Source: Pseudomonas corrugata (lineage in GTDB: Bacteria; Pseudomonadota; Gammaproteobacteria; Pseudomonadales; Pseudomonadaceae). Taken from it: a DNA stretch of 64,000 nucleotides. The position numbers were made by a program, and so were the translations under genes. Under the pieces are notes generated by a model, which was given only the letters and a program-made list of their open reading frames with translations, had not been told where the DNA came from and did not search any database. The stretch lies in the NCBI RefSeq assembly GCF_001269905.1, contig NZ_LHVK01000009.1, forward strand, positions 62,001-126,000. Reading direction: 5' to 3'. Shown here one piece after another: positions 28,345 to 38,129 of the stretch; within the stretch, counting starts at the first letter, position 1; each line of letters opens with the position of its first letter.

Positions 28345-29124
28345 TCAGGGAAAGTACTTCTTTACCAAGGCCGCCAGGTTCGCCGCTGTCTCGATATCCA
28401 TCACCCCGTCATGTTTCGCCGGCCGAAAGTGCAACTGGAAGGCCCTCACCAAACGCTGGAAACCCATGCCCGTCGTGGCCGCCGTCGTGTCATACCCATA
28501 CTTCCTGAACAGCCCCAGCAGATGTTCCCGCGCCGGCACACCCACGCATCGGTAGGCCTGCAGGAAAGACTGTTGCGTGCAGTCATCGAACCACGCGCCG
28601 ATGCCTTTCAGATACAAAGCATGCCAGGGAAACATCGGGCCCGGGTCACTCTTGCGCCCGGCGGCGATGTCCGAATGCGCCACGACATTGACCGGGCTGA
28701 TATCGGGATAACGCCCGAGTATGTCGAGGGCCAACTGCTCCACTGCTTCGATTTGCTGCGGTGAGTAAGGCGGGAAGGTGAATGTTCCCTGGTGATCAGC
28801 GGCCAGATTGACGATTTCGACTCCAATGGACGTGTCGTTCAAATTGTTGCGATTGCCCCAACTGCTCACCCCTGCGTGCCAGGCACGCTTGTTTTCGTCC
28901 ACCAGATTGAAAATCTGCGGCTCGTTGAAACCTGCTTGCGCATAACTCGGGTCAGTGAAGTCCGGAACCAGGTAATGGGCGCTGACGGAGGCGCCGGTCA
29001 GTGCGCTGATGGAAGATGAGAAATTGGCGGCCGTGTAGTGGAAGATCAGAAAGCGAATGCGGTTGTTGTGGCCTTTGTTTGAACGGTAACGGGTGGAATT
29101 TATCGGGTACATAAATGTGCTCAT
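28345..29124 (-). CDS. N-acetylmuramoyl-L-alanine amidase, AmpDh3-like
   Basis: 259 residues. Amidase_2 domain with zinc ligands H29 (FHYTAAN), H150 (VVAHSD) and D160 (GRKSDPGP) and catalytic E103 (GVEIVN); a C-terminal peptidoglycan-binding domain spans about 195-259 (ETAANLAALVKKYF at the end). There is no signal peptide. Sequence, length and layout match P. aeruginosa AmpDh3, a zinc amidase reported as a type VI secretion effector. No immunity gene is recognisable beside it. It lies 170 bp downstream of a bacteriocin immunity gene and convergent with the SDR gene. Confidence 0.88.
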   Translation of the reverse strand: MSTFMYPINSTRYRSNKGHNNRIRFLIFHYTAANFSSSISALTGASVSAHYLVPDFTDPSYAQAGFNEPQIFNLVDENKRAWHAGVSSWGNRNNLNDTSIGVEIVNLAADHQGTFTFPPYSPQQIEAVEQLALDILGRYPDISPVNVVAHSDIAAGRKSDPGPMFPWHALYLKGIGAWFDDCTQQSFLQAYRCVGVPAREHLLGLFRKYGYDTTAATTGMGFQRLVRAFQLHFRPAKHDGVMDIETAANLAALVKKYFP

Positions 29125-29264
29125 TGATAATTGAAGGGGTCGAAGCTGCGCGCTTCGATTAACTTCAGACTAACAATGATCTTCAAATTGGCTTGTAGTG
29201 AGGGTCTTGGTCTTTTGTAGGAATTGGCGTTTGGTTTGTGGGGTTCTATAACCTGGAAGGAAGA

Positions 29265-29286
29265 AGCCGCTGCACAGGCAGCGGCT
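29265..29286 (-). terminator. Terminator after the bacteriocin immunity gene
   Basis: On the minus strand agccgctgc-ctgt-gcagcggct is followed by tcttccttcc; it lies six bases past the immunity gene stop. The stem shares gccgctgc/gcagcggc with the terminator upstream of the bacteriocin at 31678-31707. Confidence 0.75.
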
Positions 29287-29291
29287 AATGG

Positions 29292-29549
29292 TTAGGTGTA
29301 TCTTTTTTCAAGGAAGAATTTTGGTGCTTTCCAGTTAGGCCCTTTAATGCAGAGCCCTTTTTGGCCGATTGCCAGTATCCCGGCTTCGAAAAGTTTGGTG
29401 TAAGTCCTTTCAAGTTCCCCGTGCTGTACAAGCTCAGGATTATGACGTCGGATCATCATGTCTAGATGTGGGAGGGGCTTTAGTAGCGCAAATACTGTAA
29501 CGATTTCTTCTAGTGGCTCGTTCTTTACTATTTGTTCAATAATGTTCAT
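29292..29549 (-). CDS. Bacteriocin immunity protein
   Basis: 85 residues, A+T-rich codon use. The ATG (29547-29549) overlaps the bacteriocin TGA (29546-29548) as ATGA, the classic toxin-immunity arrangement. The C-terminal IKGPNWKAPKFFLEKRY segment and charge pattern suggest a small protein binding the effector domain. No catalytic motif is visible. The immunity call rests mainly on position and coupling; I recall similar proteins beside contact-dependent inhibition toxins, but cannot verify this. Confidence 0.75.
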   Translation of the reverse strand: MNIIEQIVKNEPLEEIVTVFALLKPLPHLDMMIRRHNPELVQHGELERTYTKLFEAGILAIGQKGLCIKGPNWKAPKFFLEKRYT

Positions 29550-31480
29550 TGCCCCATCTCCTTCAGCATTTTTTTGTAATCTCTTTCGTCCTGTAGGTCT
29601 GCTTTGGCTAGGGCATCCGTTGTATAAAGTAATGATGCTCGATCTTGAATTTTATAATCTTCAAGCGTCGCTGTGTGGGCATTGTTCCAATAGGATGAGT
29701 CATCTGTAGGCACAAAATCATCCCTAAGTCCAAGATTTCGAAATCTTTCGAGTTCTCTGATTTCATGAGTGTAGTACCGTAGGTCTGTATCGGTGATATC
29801 AATGTCGCCGCTCAGAATATTTTCAAGCCGTTTTATCATGACGCCATTCGCATCTGACGGGCTCAGTCTTGCTATATGCAGCTTAATGGTATCTATCCCC
29901 TCCCGGGTAACCGTCGCCGTTCTCCAGTCCAGATCAATAATAGGCCCACCTGCCTTATCTGGATTGAAGTCCCGTCCACTGTGCTCTCCTTTTGTCGTTG
30001 CTCCCTCATAGGGATTGCTGAACACGGTATAGAGCGGCGCGATGCCTGACTCAACCGGAAATACCGTGACGAACCCGCCAAAGCTATAACGATCCAGCTC
30101 TGGATGTGTATCGAGTCGCCCTGCCTTAATTTCCAGGATGGCGCCGCTGTAATGAATAACATCAGGGATGCTTGCAGGCAGGGAGGTAGAGACATTGTCC
30201 GTCGTTACGACAGGCGTCCAGGTTATGCCAATGGATTCGGCGTCCTGGCTATGGGACTTGTAGATATTTTCCTGTGGGTCAAAGGTAGCCAGCCTGACCG
30301 GTACTTTGGCGAGCGTTGAGTCGGCCGGGGTGGCAGCAACGATGAACTCCGTTTTGTTGGCGATGGTCCTGGAACCCAGAGCAACCGGGAGATGGGTTTC
30401 ACCTCTTGATGTGGCGATGGCATGCAGGTCATCGGTGTTGTCCGGCGCGAGTTCCGACAGAGGAACACTCAGTACATAGAGATCGCCGTTACCTAATTCC
30501 GAGGTATAAACCAGGGCTGTAATCCCAGCGGCAGCGGGCCCAGCAAGGGTGATAAGGGTATCGATGACTGCCGCGGCTGCGGCGCGTAACGCATTAGTGA
30601 TTGCCAAGGCGATCACCTGATCGGCGGCGAAGCTTCCTCCGATAACGCTTAATGCGGGAGCAATTGCAGCGGAGGCTAATACTGGACGTGTGGTGGCAGC
30701 CAAGACTGGTTTACGTGCTTCAGGGATTTCTGCCTGACGTTGGGCTGCTTTCGCTGCAATCCGTCTTCTTTTGGCATTACGTTTGGCCTCGGCTTTGGCG
30801 GCCTTGCGTGCTTTTATAGCGGCTGTACGCTGTCTGTCAGCCTGGGCTTTTGCCTGAGCTGCTGCCGCTGTTCTTGCGCTGGCTTCGGCGACGACTTTGT
30901 TTTGTATGACTAAGCGCGCTTCCAATAGCTTTATCTGTTCAGCCAGAAACTTTGCTTCGTAAGCAGCAGCGTAAGAGATATTCCATTTTCCTACTGCTTT
31001 GTAATACTCCCCTTGCGAGATGCGGTCCGGGGCATCGAATCCCTTGTAAAAGGGATCGCGACCTTTGTGGGTCAGTGGGTCATGTCCGTAATAACGATTG
31101 GCTATTGTTACTTGTTCTTGGTGGTCTGCCCTTGCTTTTGACAAGTGTAGGGTGAGTGTTCTTGCTTCAATGTTGTTAGCATCAACCCCAAGGGGGAGCA
31201 TCTTACGAGCAGTCTCTCTGGTTTGTGAAAGTTCGGCATCGGTTATATGTTTGAGATTTTTAATGTTTTCCCTGTAAATCTTCTCGGTATCGGTGTTGCT
31301 TTCAATCAGCCATTCATTGGCGTAATCGATTGTGTCGGGACCGAGGTCGGAGTAGGCAGTGCCTGACATTCCTCCAAATCCAGAGCCGTTCGGAATTGAT
31401 CCGCCAGGTCCTAAATTTAAAGATGGTGAGCGCCTGAGAGGTATTCCTCTATTTACAAGGATGTTCTTTTCTTGTGGCAT
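29546..31480 (-). CDS. S-type pyocin-like bacteriocin
   Basis: 644 residues without signal peptide. An N-terminal glycine-rich segment (22-40) and a receptor-binding region of unknown specificity come first. An alanine/lysine-rich coiled coil (about 170-255) and a hydrophobic alanine-rich segment (265-320) follow. The pyocin S translocation domain spans about 320-485 (ALVYTSELGNGDLYVLSVPL; IEIKAGRLDTHPELDRY-like). The effector domain is 488-644, with GEHSGRDFNPDKAGGP and YTHEIRELERFRNLG. I do not recognise this effector with certainty; its polar, histidine-containing character fits a nuclease rather than a pore former. The start has aagga upstream. A+T-rich codons suggest transfer. Confidence 0.85.
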   Translation of the reverse strand: MPQEKNILVNRGIPLRRSPSLNLGPGGSIPNGSGFGGMSGTAYSDLGPDTIDYANEWLIESNTDTEKIYRENIKNLKHITDAELSQTRETARKMLPLGVDANNIEARTLTLHLSKARADHQEQVTIANRYYGHDPLTHKGRDPFYKGFDAPDRISQGEYYKAVGKWNISYAAAYEAKFLAEQIKLLEARLVIQNKVVAEASARTAAAAQAKAQADRQRTAAIKARKAAKAEAKRNAKRRRIAAKAAQRQAEIPEARKPVLAATTRPVLASAAIAPALSVIGGSFAADQVIALAITNALRAAAAAVIDTLITLAGPAAAGITALVYTSELGNGDLYVLSVPLSELAPDNTDDLHAIATSRGETHLPVALGSRTIANKTEFIVAATPADSTLAKVPVRLATFDPQENIYKSHSQDAESIGITWTPVVTTDNVSTSLPASIPDVIHYSGAILEIKAGRLDTHPELDRYSFGGFVTVFPVESGIAPLYTVFSNPYEGATTKGEHSGRDFNPDKAGGPIIDLDWRTATVTREGIDTIKLHIARLSPSDANGVMIKRLENILSGDIDITDTDLRYYTHEIRELERFRNLGLRDDFVPTDDSSYWNNAHTATLEDYKIQDRASLLYTTDALAKADLQDERDYKKMLKEMGQ

Positions 31481-31677
31481 GTCGAGTTCCTTTCGAATGC
31501 GGGTACTGAAATAGTGTTTGTCAGTGTTCAGTGATAAACCTGTCCACCGTCATATATGTCAGTGCTGTTGTGAACGAAAAAATACTATAAGTTTGTTCGC
31601 AGAGGGTGTGCAGGTGAGAGATTCCGAAGATGTTGTGGGAATCGAGAAGTTTCACCCTGGAAAAAAATAACCCACAT

Positions 31678-31707
31678 AAAAAAGGCCGCTGCAAAAAGCA
31701 GCGGCCT
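31678..31707 (-). terminator. Orphan minus-strand terminator upstream of the bacteriocin
   Basis: On the minus strand aggccgctgc-ttttt-gcagcggcct is followed by six T residues. No minus-strand gene is recognisable in 31708-32107, so it ends an unknown transcript. The rest of 31481-32107 shows no convincing gene; it includes a small palindrome gatggat-cgata-atccatc at 31767-31786 and a purine-rich stretch near the DUF1302 start. Confidence 0.75.
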
Positions 31708-32107
31708 GAAGATGACGTTGCAAAGGAGCCACAAACCAACGTCGGTAAGCACGGGGTGATGGATCGATAATCCATCCGAATGACGGTGCGCCAGGCGTGA
31801 GGGATGCCATGGCGGGTGCTTGCAGGCCCGTTACCCTGAAAGCCCGGCCAGCATAGGGATCGGGCGCATCGGGAAACAGAGCGGATCCGGACATGCACTG
31901 TTACGGCGCGCGCAACAGTCGAAACAAGACGTCGAATATGCGTTGAACTGATGGGCCGCTATCCAGCCCATCCATGGCGTGTGCAAAGCCCCGTCTCGTG
32001 CGGGCACTAATCCTTTCGAGCGACAACGTGAATACCTCCTTGGTGCGCTTATCGACCGTGGCGGGCGGCAGTAGGGTGAAGACTCTGTCACTCACCGGGG
32101 AAGACGC

Positions 32108-33901
32108 ATGACAACAATAACAATGCGCGCCATCTTCAAGCCGCAGGCGCTGGCCGTCGCGGTGGCCTTGGGCTGCTGCGCCCAGGCGCAGGCCGTCTCA
32201 TTCAACATTGGCGAGATCGAAGGCCAGTTCGACTCCTCGCTGTCCGTGGGCGCGAGCTGGGGTATGAGCGATGCCAACAAGGACTTTATCGGCACGGTCA
32301 ACGGCGGTAGGGGTCAGTCTTCCACGGGTGATGATGGACGGCTGAATTTCAAGAAGGGCGAGACCTTCTCGAAGATCTTCAAGGGCCTGCACGACCTTGA
32401 GCTCAAGTACGGTGATACCGGCGTGTTCGTGCGTGGCAAGTACTGGTATGACTTCGAGCTGAAGGACGAAAGCCGTCCGTTCAAGGACATCAGCGACAGT
32501 AATCGCAAGGAGGGCGCCAAGTCTTCGGGGGCGGAGATTCTCGATGCCTTCGTCTATCACAACTATTCCATCGCCGATCTGCCGGGCACCGTGCGTGCCG
32601 GCAAACAGGTGGTCAGTTGGGGGGAGAGTACCTTCATCGGCAACTCCATCAACAGCATCAACCCGGTGGACGTGTCCGCATTCCGTCGCCCGGGTGCCGA
32701 GATCAAGGAAGGACTGATTCCGGTGAACATGCTGTTCGCCTCCCAAGGCCTGACCGACAAGCTCACCATCGAGGGCTTCTACCAGTTGGAGTGGGACCAG
32801 ACGGTGGTGGACAACTGCGGCACGTTCTTCGGCAATGACGTGGTAGCGGATGGCTGCACCAGTGGCTATACCGTGGGCAGCCCGGCTATCGCGCCGTTCG
32901 TACCGCTGACCCAGGCGTTCGGTCAGGGGATCGAGGTGTCCAGCGAAGGCGTGGTCATTCCTCGTGGCGGCGACCGTGATGCCCGTGACTCCGGCCAGTG
33001 GGGTACGGCGTTGCGCTGGCTTGGTGATGACACCGAGTACGGCTTGTACTTCATGAACTATCACAGTCGCACCCCTACTGTCGGTACCACGACGGCGGGA
33101 GCCTCAACCCTGGCGGCTTTGCCGGGAATGGTTGCGATTGCCAACGGCCTGTCGCCGGGCAGTGGTGCCGGCCTGGCCCAAAGCGTGATGCTCGGCCGCG
33201 GTCAGTACTACCTCGAATACCCTGAGGACATACGCCTGTACGGTGCCAGCTTCTCCACCACGCTGCCCACCGGCACCGCATGGACCGGTGAGATCAGCTA
33301 TCGCCCCAACGCACCGGTGCAGCTCAACACCAACGACCTGACCCTGGCCTTGCTAAATCCAATAGCCGGTGGCGCAGCGTCACCTATCGCCACTTCGCCG
33401 GGCGCCGACAACACCGGCTACCGCCGCAAGGAAATCACCCAGATCCAAAGCACCCTGACCCACTTCGTCGATCAGGTATGGGGTGCGGATCGCTTGACCC
33501 TGGTGGGCGAGGCGGCGGTGGTGCATGTCGGTGGGCTGGAGTCCAAGGACAAACTGCGTTACGGCCGCGACTCGGTCTATGGCCAATACGGGTTCAACGG
33601 TGACACCGATGGCTTCGTCACCTCGACCTCATGGGGCTATCGCGCCCGGGCGATCCTCGACTACTCCAACGTCGTCGCCGGCATCAACTTCAAACCCAAC
33701 GTGTCCTGGTCCCATGACGTGGCCGGCTACGGTCCCAACGGCCTGTTCAACGAGGGCGCCAAGGCCGTCAGCCTCGGCGTCGATGCCGACTATCGCAACA
33801 CCTACACCGCCAGCCTGAGCTACACCGACTTTTTCGGCGGCGACTACAACGTCCTCAAGGATCGCGACTTCCTCGCGTTGAGCTTCGGCGTGAACTTCTG
33901 A
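32108..33901 (+). CDS. DUF1302 family outer-membrane protein
   Basis: 597 residues with an N-terminal signal peptide (hydrophobic stretch 12-27, cleavage near AQAVSF). The family block INSINPVDVSAFRRPGAEIKEGLIPVNMLF and the long alternating, aromatic-rich strands ending in SFGVNF indicate a beta-barrel. DUF1302 proteins are typically encoded with DUF1329 proteins and often with RND/MMPL transporters, and are thought to take part in hydrophobic substrate or surface transport; the function is not settled. The DUF1329 gene follows after 22 bases. ATG 32108 is preceded by gggaag. Confidence 0.87.
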   Translation: MTTITMRAIFKPQALAVAVALGCCAQAQAVSFNIGEIEGQFDSSLSVGASWGMSDANKDFIGTVNGGRGQSSTGDDGRLNFKKGETFSKIFKGLHDLELKYGDTGVFVRGKYWYDFELKDESRPFKDISDSNRKEGAKSSGAEILDAFVYHNYSIADLPGTVRAGKQVVSWGESTFIGNSINSINPVDVSAFRRPGAEIKEGLIPVNMLFASQGLTDKLTIEGFYQLEWDQTVVDNCGTFFGNDVVADGCTSGYTVGSPAIAPFVPLTQAFGQGIEVSSEGVVIPRGGDRDARDSGQWGTALRWLGDDTEYGLYFMNYHSRTPTVGTTTAGASTLAALPGMVAIANGLSPGSGAGLAQSVMLGRGQYYLEYPEDIRLYGASFSTTLPTGTAWTGEISYRPNAPVQLNTNDLTLALLNPIAGGAASPIATSPGADNTGYRRKEITQIQSTLTHFVDQVWGADRLTLVGEAAVVHVGGLESKDKLRYGRDSVYGQYGFNGDTDGFVTSTSWGYRARAILDYSNVVAGINFKPNVSWSHDVAGYGPNGLFNEGAKAVSLGVDADYRNTYTASLSYTDFFGGDYNVLKDRDFLALSFGVNF

Positions 33902-33923
33902 TCTGGCTGACAAGGAAAACCCT

Positions 33924-35291
33924 ATGCGCAAGATGATCCTGCAATGCGGTGCCCTGGCCTTGAGCCTGCTGGCCGCAAACGTGATGGCGGCGGTCTCGCC
34001 GGACGAGGCGAACAAACTGGGCACCAGCCTGACGCCGCTGGGAGCGGAGAAAGCCGGTAATGCCGATGGCTCGATCCCGGCCTGGACCGGTGGTATCCCG
34101 AAAAACGCCGGTGCCGTGGACAGCAAGGGCTTTCTGGCGGATCCGTTCGCCAATGAGAAGCCACTGTTCATCATTACTGCCGCGACGGTGGACAAGTACA
34201 AGGACAAGCTTTCCGAAGGTCAGGTCGCGATGTTCAAGCGCTACCCGGAAACCTACAAGATCCCGGTTTATCCGACCCATCGCAGCGTAGGGTTGCCGCC
34301 GGAAATCTACGAGTCGGCCAAGCGCAGCGCACTCAATGTCACCGCGATCAACGACGGTAACGGACTGGCCAATTTCACCGGCAACCGTTACTACGCGTTT
34401 CCGATTCCCAAGAACGGTGTGGAAGTCATCTGGAACCACATCACCCGTTATCACGGTGGCAACCTGCGGCGCATCATCACCCAGGCCACACCGCAGACCA
34501 ACGGCAGCTTTACGCCGATCCGTTTCGAAGAGGAAGTGGCTGTGCCGGCCCTGATCAAGGACGCCGATCCGGAAAAAGCCAGCAACGTGCTGACCTATTT
34601 CAAGCAGGAAGTCACCGCCCCCGCACGTCTGGCCGGCAATGTGCTGCTGGTGCATGAAACCCTCGACCAAGTGAAGGAACCACGCCTGGCCTGGATCTAC
34701 AACGCCGGCCAGCGCCGTGTGCGCCGCGCCCCACAGGTGGCCTACGATGGCCCGGGCACCGCCGCCGACGGGTTGCGTACTTCCGACAACTTCGACCTGT
34801 TCTCCGGTGCGCCGGACCGCTACGACTGGCAGTTGATCGGCAAGAAGGAAATGTACATTCCGTACAACAGCTACAAACTCGATTCACCGAGCCTCAAGTA
34901 CGACGACGTGATCAAGGCCGGCCACATCAACCAGGACCTGACCCGATACGAGTTGCACCGGGTCTGGGAAGTGATCGGTACGGTCAAGCCCAACGAGCGA
35001 CACATCTATGCCAAGCGCCACATGTACTTCGACGAGGACAGCTGGCAGGCGGCGCTGGTGGATCACTACGACGGCCGTGGTCAATTGTGGCGCGTGGCCG
35101 AAGGGCATGCGCAGTTCTATTACGACCACCAGAACCCCGGCTACACCCTCGAGACGCTCTACGACATCATTGCCGGCCGCTACATTGCGCTGGGCATGAA
35201 GAACGAAGAGAAGCACAGCTATGAGTATGGTTTCGAGGCCAGGGCAGCCGACTACACACCGGCGGCGTTGCGCTCGAGCGGGGTTCGGTAA
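33924..35291 (+). CDS. DUF1329 family periplasmic/outer-membrane associated protein
   Basis: 455 residues with signal peptide (MRKMILQCGALALSLLAANVMA). The block LGTSLTPLGAEKAGNADGSIPAWTGG is the DUF1329 N-terminal signature; RRVRRAPQVAYDGPGTAADGLRTSDNFDLFSGAPDRYDW and HRVWEVIGTVKPNERHIYAKRHMYFDED are further conserved parts, consistent with the LolA-like fold seen in this family. It is co-transcribed with the DUF1302 gene. The function is unknown; partners in other Pseudomonas include an MMPL transporter that is absent here. Confidence 0.87.
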   Translation: MRKMILQCGALALSLLAANVMAAVSPDEANKLGTSLTPLGAEKAGNADGSIPAWTGGIPKNAGAVDSKGFLADPFANEKPLFIITAATVDKYKDKLSEGQVAMFKRYPETYKIPVYPTHRSVGLPPEIYESAKRSALNVTAINDGNGLANFTGNRYYAFPIPKNGVEVIWNHITRYHGGNLRRIITQATPQTNGSFTPIRFEEEVAVPALIKDADPEKASNVLTYFKQEVTAPARLAGNVLLVHETLDQVKEPRLAWIYNAGQRRVRRAPQVAYDGPGTAADGLRTSDNFDLFSGAPDRYDWQLIGKKEMYIPYNSYKLDSPSLKYDDVIKAGHINQDLTRYELHRVWEVIGTVKPNERHIYAKRHMYFDEDSWQAALVDHYDGRGQLWRVAEGHAQFYYDHQNPGYTLETLYDIIAGRYIALGMKNEEKHSYEYGFEARAADYTPAALRSSGVR

Positions 35292-35310
35292 GCCTCGATG
35301 GTCTTCTGAC

Positions 35311-35460
35311 TGTGGCGAGGGGATTTATCTGTGGCGAGGGGATTCATCCCCGCTGGGCTGCGCAGCAGCCCCAACACAGACGACTCAATCAGCCTGATAC
35401 ATCGAGTCGTAGGGTTTGGGGCCGCTGCGCGCCGCAGCGGGGATGAATCCCCTCGTCACA
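35311..35460. repeat. Long inverted repeat, second intergenic family, with duplicated left tip
   Basis: The left end carries tgtggcgaggggatttatc directly followed by tgtggcgaggggattcatcc, so the tip is present twice in tandem. The right end is gggatgaatcccctcgtcaca. Same family as 3570-3705 and 19697-19822. Confidence 0.8.
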
Positions 35461-35576
35461 GGAACATCTGTCCGGTTGTCTTCTTATGAGGCGCGATCAG
35501 CGCGCTGAATACTTCTCCAAAGGTTGGCGACACAGGGCTAGGGTGATGAGAGAACAATAAAAAAGGACCCTCGCAC

Positions 35577-38129
35577 ATGACCGCCATGACCCCGTGTCCG
35601 GACCGTCCAGGATTGTTGCCTCGCCTGTCCTCGACGCATGTGCCGCGACGGTCCCTGAGCGAGCCTTTGCTCACCTCGCAAGCACGGATAAAACTGCTCT
35701 GCGCGCCGCCGGGCAGTGGCAAGAGTGCGTTGTTCGCCGAATGTTTCCTCCAGGCTCCCGCCGGATGTCGACTGCATTGGTTGCCGCTGGGTGGCGCGGC
35801 GCTGGACGTGCAGCAAATGTGCGAGCAACTGGCGCAGACCCTCGGGCTGCCGGTGATTGGGGAGGCAGCGCTGCTGTCCCATCTGGCGCGCTTGCAGACG
35901 CCGACATGGCTGTTCCTGGATGATTATTGCCGGGTGCCTAATCCCGAACTGGACCAGTTGCTCGACCGTCTGTTGAACGCCAGCAGCCCGGCGCTGCACC
36001 TGTGGCTCAATGGCCGTCGCCGTCCACACTGCAACTGGTTGCGCTTGCTGCTCGATGATGAGTTGCACGAATTCGACGCGAAGGCGCTGATGTTCAGCCC
36101 TGAGGATATTCAACCGTTGCTCGGTCATTTGCCCGGCCCTCTGGCGACCCGTACGGCCCGCGAGGTGATACAGCGCAGCGGTGGCTGGTGCGCCGGTGTG
36201 CGCATTGCCTTGCTCGAGCGTTGCGAGTGGGCGCGCCGCCACGCATCACCGGGGCGCCCCGGCACCTTGCTTGATTACCTCGAGCACGAGCTGTTCAGTG
36301 CATTGCCCCCGGACCAGGCACAGGCCTGGCGCGTGCTGGCCCATCTGCCGCGCTTCAATGCACGGCTGTGCGAACATCTGTTCGGTGACACCGTAGGTGC
36401 GGAATGCCTGCCCTTGTTGAGGGACCTGGGGTGTTTCATCGAACCCTGGGAGCAGTCGTCGGACTGGTTGCAGGTATTCCCGGCCCTGGCCCGGTTGGTA
36501 CGCGAGGAACCGTGGCCGCAGGGACGGTCCTGGCATCGACGGGCTTGCCAGTGGTTTGCCGCCGAGCAGGACTGGCCAATGGCGTTCGAGCAGGCGATGC
36601 TGGCTGAAGAGTTCGAGGCCGCCGTCAGTTTCTTGCAGCACCTGAGCTTCGAACACGTCTTGCAACGTCGCACCGTGGTGCTGTTGCTGGACTTGCATGA
36701 TCGACAGGGCGAAGCGCTGACGCTGGGTACGCCGCAATCGGTGGGTCTGGTGACGGCCGCGCTGTTGTTCGCCGGGCGCTTCGATCAGGCATTGGAATGC
36801 ATTGAGCAACTGGCCAGGTTTGCCCCCCAGCCCAAGGCCTGCCAGCAGCGTCAGTTGGTTGCGCGGTGGCAGGTTCTCAGTGGCTGGTTGTGGCACCTGG
36901 CAGGCGAGGGGGATCAGGCGAGCGAACACTTTCTCCAGGCCCAGAGCAGCCTGGATCCGGAGGCTTGGGCTTCGAGGCTGCTGTGCCAGTCTGGGCTGAC
37001 ACAACAGGCCTTGCTCAAGGGCGAGCTGGCGTCGGCACAATGGATCAATCGCCAGGCGCTATGCCTGGCGCGTGCACAGGGCTCGCTGGTGTTCGAGGGG
37101 TTGTTGGAGCTCGATCACGCCCAATTGCTGGAGCAACGCGGCGCGCCCCATCGGGCCGACCATCTGTTGGGGGCGGTCCAGGCGTTGCTCGATAAACCAG
37201 GCCAGGACTTTTCTCCGTTGCTGGGTCGCATTGCCCTGCGACGCGGTCGCCTGGCATTGCGCATGGGGTTCGAGGAGCAAGCAGCGGAGCAGTTTCAAAC
37301 GGGCCTGGAAACGAGCATGCATAGCCAGGACAAACAAGTGCTCTATGGGTTTCTCGGCAAGGCCAGCCTGGCCGCCAATCAGGGCGACTACGGCGAGGCC
37401 TTTGTGCAACTGCGTGAAGCCGAGCGGGTCATGCAGCAGCGGCACATTCCCGACACCGTATACCGTGGCGTATTGCTGCAGACCAGTTGTCAGTTCTGGT
37501 TGCAACAGGGCCGCCCGGAGCTGGCCCATGAAGCGTTGACCCGGGTCCTGCGGCATTTTCGCGGCCCAAAGGCCAAACACGCGCCACCGGCGACCCTGGA
37601 ATTGATCCCGCGGCTTGAATACCTGCTGATACTGGCCGAGGTCTACCTGCAGCGGGCGCAAGACCCGCAGGCCCGACTGGAGATCATGATTGCCCAGGCG
37701 CAGCGCTGCGGCATGCAGGCGCTGGAAACCGAGCTGCATCTGGCGTTGGCCGAAGTCGTCTGGCTGTGCGGCGATCATGCACAGGCCCGTGTGCTGATGC
37801 TGGAAGGCCTCGAGCGGGTCGCCTGTTGGCGCGCGCAGCAGGCCCTGTGCGAGCTGCGCTTGCGTCAGCCGGAACTGCTGCGTTGGGCGCAATCGGCTGA
37901 GACCGTCGGACAGCCGGCGACCGGCACCGAAGACACGTTGCTCAGCCAGCGAGAGTTGGAAGTCCTGGGCCTGATTGCCCAAGGTTATTCAAACCAGCAG
38001 ATTGCCGAACAACTGTTCATATCGTTGCACACGGTTAAAACCCATGCGCGGCGGATACATAGCAAGTTGGGTGTACAGCGACGTACCCAGGCGGTGGCGA
38101 AGGCCAAGGTCATGGGGGTCATGGGTTAG
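35577..38129 (+). CDS. LuxR family regulator, MalT-like (LAL) type
   Basis: 850 residues. N-terminal Walker A APPGSGKS (43-50) and FLDDYC Walker B, a long helical TPR-like middle (about 340-770), and a C-terminal LuxR helix-turn-helix ([25 protein letters not shown] then [17 protein letters not shown]) ending near residue 845. It is an ATP-dependent large LuxR activator. It lies downstream of DUF1302-DUF1329 on the same strand, as in the P. aeruginosa PA3921-PA3923 group, and so is the likely regulator of that pair. Its end overlaps the 3' end of hmgR by 11 bases. Confidence 0.9.
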   Translation: MTAMTPCPDRPGLLPRLSSTHVPRRSLSEPLLTSQARIKLLCAPPGSGKSALFAECFLQAPAGCRLHWLPLGGAALDVQQMCEQLAQTLGLPVIGEAALLSHLARLQTPTWLFLDDYCRVPNPELDQLLDRLLNASSPALHLWLNGRRRPHCNWLRLLLDDELHEFDAKALMFSPEDIQPLLGHLPGPLATRTAREVIQRSGGWCAGVRIALLERCEWARRHASPGRPGTLLDYLEHELFSALPPDQAQAWRVLAHLPRFNARLCEHLFGDTVGAECLPLLRDLGCFIEPWEQSSDWLQVFPALARLVREEPWPQGRSWHRRACQWFAAEQDWPMAFEQAMLAEEFEAAVSFLQHLSFEHVLQRRTVVLLLDLHDRQGEALTLGTPQSVGLVTAALLFAGRFDQALECIEQLARFAPQPKACQQRQLVARWQVLSGWLWHLAGEGDQASEHFLQAQSSLDPEAWASRLLCQSGLTQQALLKGELASAQWINRQALCLARAQGSLVFEGLLELDHAQLLEQRGAPHRADHLLGAVQALLDKPGQDFSPLLGRIALRRGRLALRMGFEEQAAEQFQTGLETSMHSQDKQVLYGFLGKASLAANQGDYGEAFVQLREAERVMQQRHIPDTVYRGVLLQTSCQFWLQQGRPELAHEALTRVLRHFRGPKAKHAPPATLELIPRLEYLLILAEVYLQRAQDPQARLEIMIAQAQRCGMQALETELHLALAEVVWLCGDHAQARVLMLEGLERVACWRAQQALCELRLRQPELLRWAQSAETVGQPATGTEDTLLSQRELEVLGLIAQGYSNQQIAEQLFISLHTVKTHARRIHSKLGVQRRTQAVAKAKVMGVMG

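Noticed and set aside
31521..31898. Minus-strand frame upstream of the bacteriocin
   Set aside because: It runs through the orphan terminator hairpin and has a random-looking composition.
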